Assembly (NCBI RefSeq): GCF_001411555.2
Contig: NC_049911.1
Coordinates: 36,035,340 to 36,099,339 of the forward strand
Reading direction: 5' to 3'
DNA from: Juglans regia
Taxonomy: Eukaryota > Streptophyta > Magnoliopsida > Fagales > Juglandaceae
DNA: 64,000 bases
Under the pieces are notes generated by a model. It searched no databases. It had not been told where the DNA came from and saw only the letters and a program-made list of their open reading frames with translations. This document shows positions 58,237-64,000 of the stretch, one piece after another (the first letter of the stretch is position 1; every line of letters begins with the position of its first letter). A program made the translations under genes and the position numbers.

Positions 58237-60196
58237 ATAAAAATATAAAACTTCTGTATAGCATAACTCATATTTTATTAAAGCAATAATGGACGACATG
58301 AGAATAGACCCAATGAATGGCCTTTCTAGGCTATGCTTATTACAATCTATTTAATTATATAAAAGTTAAGTTTAGATTTGGCATTTAGAATTTTAGACAG
58401 CATTAATCGACAATTCCCTCACTCCCAAACGTCAACCGTAGTGATGTCGCATGGAAATCGTATACGAATAACCGACTTTACGCTACATCTCCAGTTAAAC
58501 AAAGCCCAAAAGCAAAAAGATAGCCTCTGCTTAGAAAACTTAGTAAATGAAACAAAACAAGCACTTCGTTTTCCCTACCATGAACTGTGGTTGACAGTGA
58601 ACCGCTGTCAGCCTCTTCAAAACCGCTACTTCTATATAAACCATCTAGAAATGACAGTAATGCGCCAAAGAGTTATACAAGTTTGCCTTTTGGAAAAAGA
58701 GAAAAAAAAAAAAAAAAAAGGGTGCAAAATCTCGCTCAGCTTGACCCCTGTATGTAACATGCCAGTGCTATTGTTATTGTTGTACGGAACAAGAGTTTGC
58801 AAACAAGAGTTCTCCAATCAAGAAATGTTCCAAAATCTGTTCTTCATATCCAAACTTTCTTATTTTCATTTTACTCAGCATTTTGCTAATACATTTCAAT
58901 TTGGTATGGGTATAGAATTCTTGTAATTTAATCAGCATATATTTCTCACCGCCGTAGCCCAGCCATGAGCTCACGTGGAGCTACCGTTTGCCATCACTGA
59001 GAGGCCTATGCTTTAACTCCACGAAGCAGAGCATCCACCTCTCCTTTTGCCAACCACTGCAACCACCACATCGAGAGCCCCACCAAATGGGAACAACGGT
59101 AAAGGAGAAGATCTGAAAAGTAGGGCCCAACTTCGAATTTGTCTCTGTTGATTACCATTTTCAGGATGTTCACGGTTCACCAACCATTTTCAAGTTTCTG
59201 CCATGGAAACTGCCATATGCGATCGAATCCCTCTTTCACACAACCATGTCTTTAACCCTACAAAACCCGGTACCTCTCTCACTCTAACACACAATTTTTG
59301 CTTCAATTTTGACTTCTCAATGAAGAGTTCTTCATGATTTCCTCTTCATACCTCAATCGATCGGGTCATTTGTGAAATTGTATTATTTGCAACGAAAGCT
59401 TTTACATTCGTTTTTATATTCTAAAATTGAAGTTTAAATTGGATTATTGCATGGGATAAGTACACAGTTTGCAAGCAATGCAAGAATCAGATCATTTTGA
59501 TGACAGCATCGGCCGCTGGGCTTGGGAAAGGTGACGACTTATTAGAAAAACTAACTGTTGAGAAGACGATGCCTGGAATAAATTGTTAGGCAATTTTTGT
59601 AAGTACTCCATTATTAATGAATTTATCATTTTAATTAAGACTTTACGATTTTTATCGTAGTTGAATAAATTGTTTGGCAGTCTGGAAGGTGCAAGCCCCG
59701 CACACCCCAATGAAAAAAATGGTTAAATTTGGATAGCTAAAAGCAATGAATATGCAAATATTTGATTAATGGTTTTGTTTTACTTCTTGATTTGGTTGGT
59801 AGGTTTGTTGGCTTTAATGTCCATATTTTGTGGGTTGTACAAGATTTTAGTATTAGACGGATGCTTATGTTTCAATAAACTCAAGCCATGCAGAAGATGG
59901 TAGAGGACAGAAACTATGGAGAGTGAATCAACTCTGTAATGTTTTGGTTATAAAGAATTATGTATTCGGATATATACTAAATCCCATTTTAGTATATACA
60001 AATTTAGATATATTTTACAATCACTTCTCTATTTTATGACAATCCGCACATTGCACGGATTATAAGCTCATTTATTATATTGAAGCCTTCAACAGTCTTC
60101 CCCTAAAATGGAGTTTGGATCCAATTTTTTTGTGCAACTCAGGGCTGATTTGTTTTTTTTTTTTTCCAAAGGTGGAGTCCTGGTAAAAAAATCTTC
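58237..60196. other. Intergenic DNA, no gene recognised
   Basis: A frame of 182 codons at 58378-58926 has low-complexity Lys and Leu runs, no known motif, and starts in AT-rich sequence; I do not call it. Near 59577 and 59664 gaataaattgttWggca is repeated directly with 70 bp between, possibly an old insertion scar. Confidence 0.45.
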
Positions 60197-60360
60197 ACAA
60201 TCTCTTAATACTTCATACTCCATATTATTTTTAATTTATATTATTATTTTTTTTATTAAATATTTATTATATAAATAATGAATAAAAAATTTGAAATAAT
60301 TTTTAAAAAAATTTAAAAATTTAAAAAAATATAAAATATGAAGTGCGGTAGAGATTGCGT
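60197..60360. mobile_element. MITE-like inverted repeat
   Basis: Left cacaatctcttaatacttca and right atgaagtgcggtagagattg are imperfect complements around a very AT-rich core. Boundaries approximate. Confidence 0.5.
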
Positions 60361-62694
60361 AACAAAACTCGGTTTAAAATAGCATCGACATGTCATATCA
60401 AGCAACGGACAGGATCATATTTCATTGAATTATTGTTGAAAGACGAGGCGAGGTTTTGCCGTTTTGGGGGAGGTGATGCGACCGCTTGAATGTCACAACA
60501 GTTCTGAACTTTTTATGAGAGCCCATCCTCATCGTGGTCCCATGGTTTTTGTGTCGTTCATTTGGATCTAAACGAGTTTATCGCTCAAAAAATTATCAAA
60601 ACAAGTATAATGTTGTTCAGTTCATTTAATATGCTATTTCTCTTATTTTAATATTTAAAATTCGTTTTTGAGAAATTAAGAAGGTTATATATATAAAAGG
60701 TGGATGTAAAGGCATTCACGGGGATGCATAGTCGGATACTCTTGTGGATAACCCTTTGTCACTTGTCATTCTTTTCCCGCCGGTTGTTTTCTTGAGCAGA
60801 CACGACATGTGAATTCACATGCCTTACATAAATATAAAAGTTTAAACTTTAAGAAAAATATTCGGGACTTAAAAACGAAATATAGACGGGACAGATTTCT
60901 TCGAAACACCGCCGTCTCAGTCCCAATCATTTTTATCTTACCACTTTCTTTGGCTTCAAGGCAAAGTGAAGAAGAGAAAAGTGCCAGGCCTCAATATTCT
61001 GTCTCTCTCTCCTTATCTTTCATTAGGCTGATACGTCTAGTAAATCCAATTACAAATTTTCACTGCTGTACTTCTTTCTTTATGTGTTTTACCTTTTTTC
61101 ACCAAATATATCTCATCTAACATTATTATTTATGAGTTTTGTTATACTTAAGTTTACATATTAATCTACATATTAATATTATTATTTTTATATTTTAAAT
61201 TTAAATTAATATTATTTTTAATAAAATTTATTTTTTAACCAATCATATAAAATGAATAAATTGTTTATAATTAAATTTTTTCATTATTTAAAGATAATCT
61301 CTTATAAGAAATGTGTGATCGTTGTGAACTTCATCCTCTGCCCATTCACGTATGAGAATAAAATGTATGTGATTTGTGTGACAACGACATTCTTTCTATT
61401 TTTCGTTCATTCTTTCTTCTCCACCTTCTTTTGATTCTCCACCCCCCACATTATCACACAAGTCACATTCATTATCTGTGACATGTGGCAAATCGTTTGT
61501 TTTCATGGTAGAACATGATGAGTACACGCCACCTTTTTCCATTCCATATATTTTCTTAGACAGTTAATTTTAGTTTATTTTTTTCTTACGTCATAATAAA
61601 AATTTTTATTTTCGATTTTGTTTTCATGAAAGTCATATATCACAGCATGATTTCGTTTTCTTTTTAAAACGCTCCCCCGTATTCTATAATCTCCTTATGT
61701 TTTTTTCATCAAACGGCGCCTCCTTTTTCCAGTGCAAAGGTCACGTATTCATAATTTCAAGTTTCATTTATTTCGTTTGAAGTCCATCAATAATAAATTC
61801 GAAGTCCAGAATTGAAGTCCATGACATCACCACCTGCAACAACACAAACAAAAGAAACCCAAGGTGATAAAGATTTACAAAGTAAATAAAACAAACAAGT
61901 AAAAACAAAACAGAATAAATTCTTTCTTCTTTGAAAAAAAGAAAAGAAAAGAATAGGTATGTTCTGAAAATTAAAAAAGAAAAAAAAAAAAGAGCAAAGA
62001 AAAGAATCATACCTCACACCGAAAGCAACGAGACCTGATCAACGATAACGGAGAGGTATACGGTCCACGTAACGGAACAGACAGTGATAAATGGTGACGA
62101 CCAACGGAACCGTATACATGGAACAGGTATGTCGACACAACGCATAAAGGTAGTTCCTACGCAGCAAACACTGAGGAACGAAACACGTTACGGGTCCCAT
62201 CCAACGTCGTCACAATCCAAACCAAACCCAGTCTTTGCTGCCAGTTTTAATCAGGTAATTAAACTCTGAATTAATCTCAGAATACGTATTAATTATGATT
62301 TAAGTCTACTAATTTCCTGGAGAAATATGGTGTCCAAAAATTCTCCTTCCATAGAAAATGATATGTACAAAAGTAATTTTCTCTTCAGTCCCGCTCCCAA
62401 AAAAAGTAGATGACCGACGACTTCCGAGTACCATACTCGCCCGTGTCGGCTCAGTACCGCTGCACACAGATTTCAACTCGCCCGAGTTGACTCGGCTCTA
62501 TTTCTACAAGTGCCGCCTGATATTTGCACTCGATTCGTCCCGGTTACTGCGGCGTATTTCAGCTACCAAACTCGCCGCTGACGACTCTGTTGAGAATCTC
62601 CTGGATCGATTCCGGCTTCCTAGCCGGAATCCAAGACCAGAAAATTCAAAGTTGACCGAAAAACAAGAACCAACCTGTCCGACCACGAAAAGAA
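60361..62694. other. Intergenic DNA, possibly a non-coding transcript on the minus strand
   Basis: Mostly AT-rich. On the minus strand a donor-like gtgtgag|gtatga near 62012 and an acceptor-like ttgttgcag near 61832 bracket a short intron, but the joined exons show no recognisable protein. I see no other gene. Confidence 0.35.
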
Positions 62695-62754
62695 ACAAAA
62701 CTCAGAGATCTTCCACAAAACTCAGAGATCTTCCACAAAACTCAGAGATCTTCC
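62695..62754. repeat. Three perfect 20-bp tandem repeats at the end of the serine-rich gene
   Basis: acaaaactcagagatcttcc occurs three times head to tail at 62695-62714, 62715-62734 and 62735-62754. The third copy contains the stop codon and the last codons of the serine-rich protein gene. Every unit carries the same TGA in that register. Confidence 0.9.
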
Positions 62755-63407
62755 GCCTTGGACATGATCGAGAGCCGGCTAGGCGCGGCCTGGAAAGCGG
62801 CTCTTCTCCTTAATTGATGCGAAGAGGGCCGGATCAGAGCGGTCAGCGCCCTCTTAACCCACTCTCCCTCCACGCCTCCGATCCTAACCAGCGAGTTCTT
62901 CATAGCCGATCTGCGCATGTTCAGCCGATTGGTGGGATACGAGCCCGCATGATGGCTTCCGCTACTGTTTGCCATGTTTTTGTGAAGACTACAGCGAAAA
63001 GAACCTGGATGCGTCGTCGGTGAACACATACACGTCTTCTTGGAGATCGACATGGGGTTGTGGTGGCTCTTGATGACCTGATTGCGGTTGGGGGAGATAG
63101 AGCGGTGGTCGATGGAGAAACGAACGGATGGGGAGAGGGAAGCGGTGGTAAAGAGGTTGACCCGGGTAGGAGAAGCTGATCGCTGATTGTGGGAGTGGTG
63201 GTGGTGGTGATAGTGATGGCCGTGAGGGTCATGGTGGAAGAAAGCTGTAGATGGGGAAGAGAAACTCGAGCTCGTAGAGGATGCAAATGCTGAAGAGGAC
63301 GAAGAAAAAGCAGAGTTTGATGTGTTGGGAGAATAAAATCTGCCGGAGGGTGAGAGCGACCGTAGAACCGGTCCGCTGGATCTGGTTCTTGACGATGAGG
63401 CCGCCAT
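62742..63407 (-). CDS. Serine-rich protein with conserved Cys motif (plant-specific)
   Basis: An intronless 221-residue frame. It starts MAASSSRTRSSGPVLRSLSP, continues with a Ser-rich stretch, then a His-rich tract (57-71), basic Ser-Pro sequence (SASPTRVNLF, RSISPNRNQVIKSHH), and the motif CMCSPTTHPGSFRCSLHK (126-143). That motif is the hallmark of a plant family usually named serine-rich protein-related; its function is unknown. The C-terminal half has MRRSAMKNSLVRIGGVEGEW and ends SKAEDL. The ATG is first in frame and follows a (GA)n leader. The Cys-His motif suggests metal binding or a structural role; that is inference. Confidence 0.85.
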   Translation of the reverse strand: MAASSSRTRSSGPVLRSLSPSGRFYSPNTSNSAFSSSSSAFASSTSSSFSSPSTAFFHHDPHGHHYHHHHHSHNQRSASPTRVNLFTTASLSPSVRFSIDHRSISPNRNQVIKSHHNPMSISKKTCMCSPTTHPGSFRCSLHKNMANSSGSHHAGSYPTNRLNMRRSAMKNSLVRIGGVEGEWVKRALTALIRPSSHQLRRRAAFQAAPSRLSIMSKAEDL

Positions 63408-63434
63408 TGTTGATGAAGGGAGAGAAAGCGGAAG

Positions 63435-63436
<2 letters not shown>

Positions 63437-63478
<42 letters not shown>

Positions 63479-63479
63479 G
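63437..63479 (-). repeat. (GA)n and poly-G in the leader of the serine-rich gene
   Basis: About 16 AG units then a G-run, 30-70 bp upstream of the ATG at 63407. On the coding strand it is a C-run followed by (CT)n, as in many plant 5' UTRs with BPC/GAGA-factor-type sites. Confidence 0.7.
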
Positions 63480-63906
63480 AAGAGAGACTTTTTTTTTCAG
63501 TAAATTTCCTAGGGGGCCCTCAGGCCGGTTGGTTTGGCAAACCTAACGAGTCTCGAGGGCTGAATTTATAGATCCAGAATGATTGGACCATATTGTAATT
63601 AAGAAGGAAGGTTTCGGTGGTATGGGGTTTTCGAACGTTGGGTTGGTTAACTTAACCATGGTTTAACTGACTAGAGGCTGGGTAGGGATAATATGGTTTT
63701 GATTCTCTCGTCTAACGGCTGGAATGATGTGGACAGCGCAAGCCGACGAAAGTTGGAGGCCGTTTGTCTAACAGCTTTTCTGGACAGCTGCAACAGGCTG
63801 CCACGTATAAGGTTTTTAAGAATCTTCAGAGTTTGAAAGTACTATAATACCATTTACATATCTATAATTACGATATGCCATTTAATTATTATTATTTTTT
63901 AAATAC
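63480..63906. other. Promoter region of the serine-rich gene
   Basis: Upstream of the serine-rich gene. It contains ttaacttaaccatggtttaa, a short palindrome at about 63647-63666. No gene seen. Confidence 0.4.
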
Positions 63907-63945
63907 TTGCATATTAATATTTTTTTTTTTTTGCATATTAATATT
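63907..63945 (-). mobile_element. Poly(T)-only insertion with 15-bp duplication
   Basis: ttgcatattaatatt is repeated perfectly at 63907-63921 and 63931-63945, separated by nine T residues only. It has the structure of a pure poly(A) retro-insertion on the minus strand. Without the ACTTAT signature the source is unknown. Confidence 0.5.
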
Positions 63946-64000
63946 AAAGAATAAAGATGACGCGAGTTTTTCACCATCAAAATCTTATAAATTGAATTGA

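Noticed and set aside
58378..58926. 182-codon plus-strand frame
   Set aside because: No domain, biased low-complexity composition with a Lys run from poly(A), and no clear promoter or homologue by eye.
62504..63023. Plus-strand frames opposite the serine-rich gene
   Set aside because: Arg/Ser-rich shadows of the coding strand; the minus frame has the family Cys motif.

Overview
The window is plant nuclear DNA from a eudicot tree, most likely order Fagales and perhaps Juglandaceae (walnut or pecan type). The evidence is intron-rich genes of plant-specific families, plant L1-type LINEs whose 3' ends read TTACTTATC(A)n, tRNA-derived SINEs, and short MITEs rich in CATCTCATCTCA and TTTGGAT motifs that I associate with Fagales. 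No bacterial, organellar or viral genes are seen.

Layout, left to right. The 3' part of EMC7 (+, 1-1463). A decayed membrane-protein fragment (-, about 2.15-2.55 kb). A complete hydroxyproline O-galactosyltransferase (+, 2831-7138). A complete GH79 heparanase-like/beta-glucuronidase gene (-, 8325-12613), whose first intron holds a SINE split by a hAT-like MITE. A small gene for a very acidic protein (-, 14356-16452). Two intact TOPLESS-related corepressor genes placed head to head (-, 17848-25966; +, 29741-37169). A MEMO1-family gene (-, 38371-42090). A mitochondrial calcium uptake gene, MICU type, with three EF-hands (-, 44000-57938), stretched to 14 kb by LINEs in two introns. A poor region of MITEs and AT-rich DNA (58-62.7 kb). 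A serine-rich protein gene (-, 62742-63407). I rebuilt each multi-exon gene by joining GT-AG exons, and every complete gene reads in frame from start to stop.

Functional themes. The galactosyltransferase starts arabinogalactan-protein (AGP) glycans in the Golgi and the GH79 enzyme is expected to trim the glucuronic acid on them, so two convergent neighbours act on one glycan class. EMC7 belongs to the ER membrane insertase. The two TOPLESS-like proteins are nuclear corepressors. MICU gates the mitochondrial calcium uniporter.

The most unusual signal is a scattered set of tiny insertions of 9-19 bp. Most are only a LINE 3' tail (ACTTAT plus A-run, or its complement), and each is flanked by a 12-18 bp target-site duplication (about 6.5, 14.1, 15.2, 42.2 and 46.6 kb, and a pure T-run at 63.9 kb). 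They look like reverse transcription events that stopped almost at once. They occur beside ordinary LINEs of the same family, including a textbook LINE-in-LINE insertion with a 13-bp duplication and an intact 562-residue reading frame.
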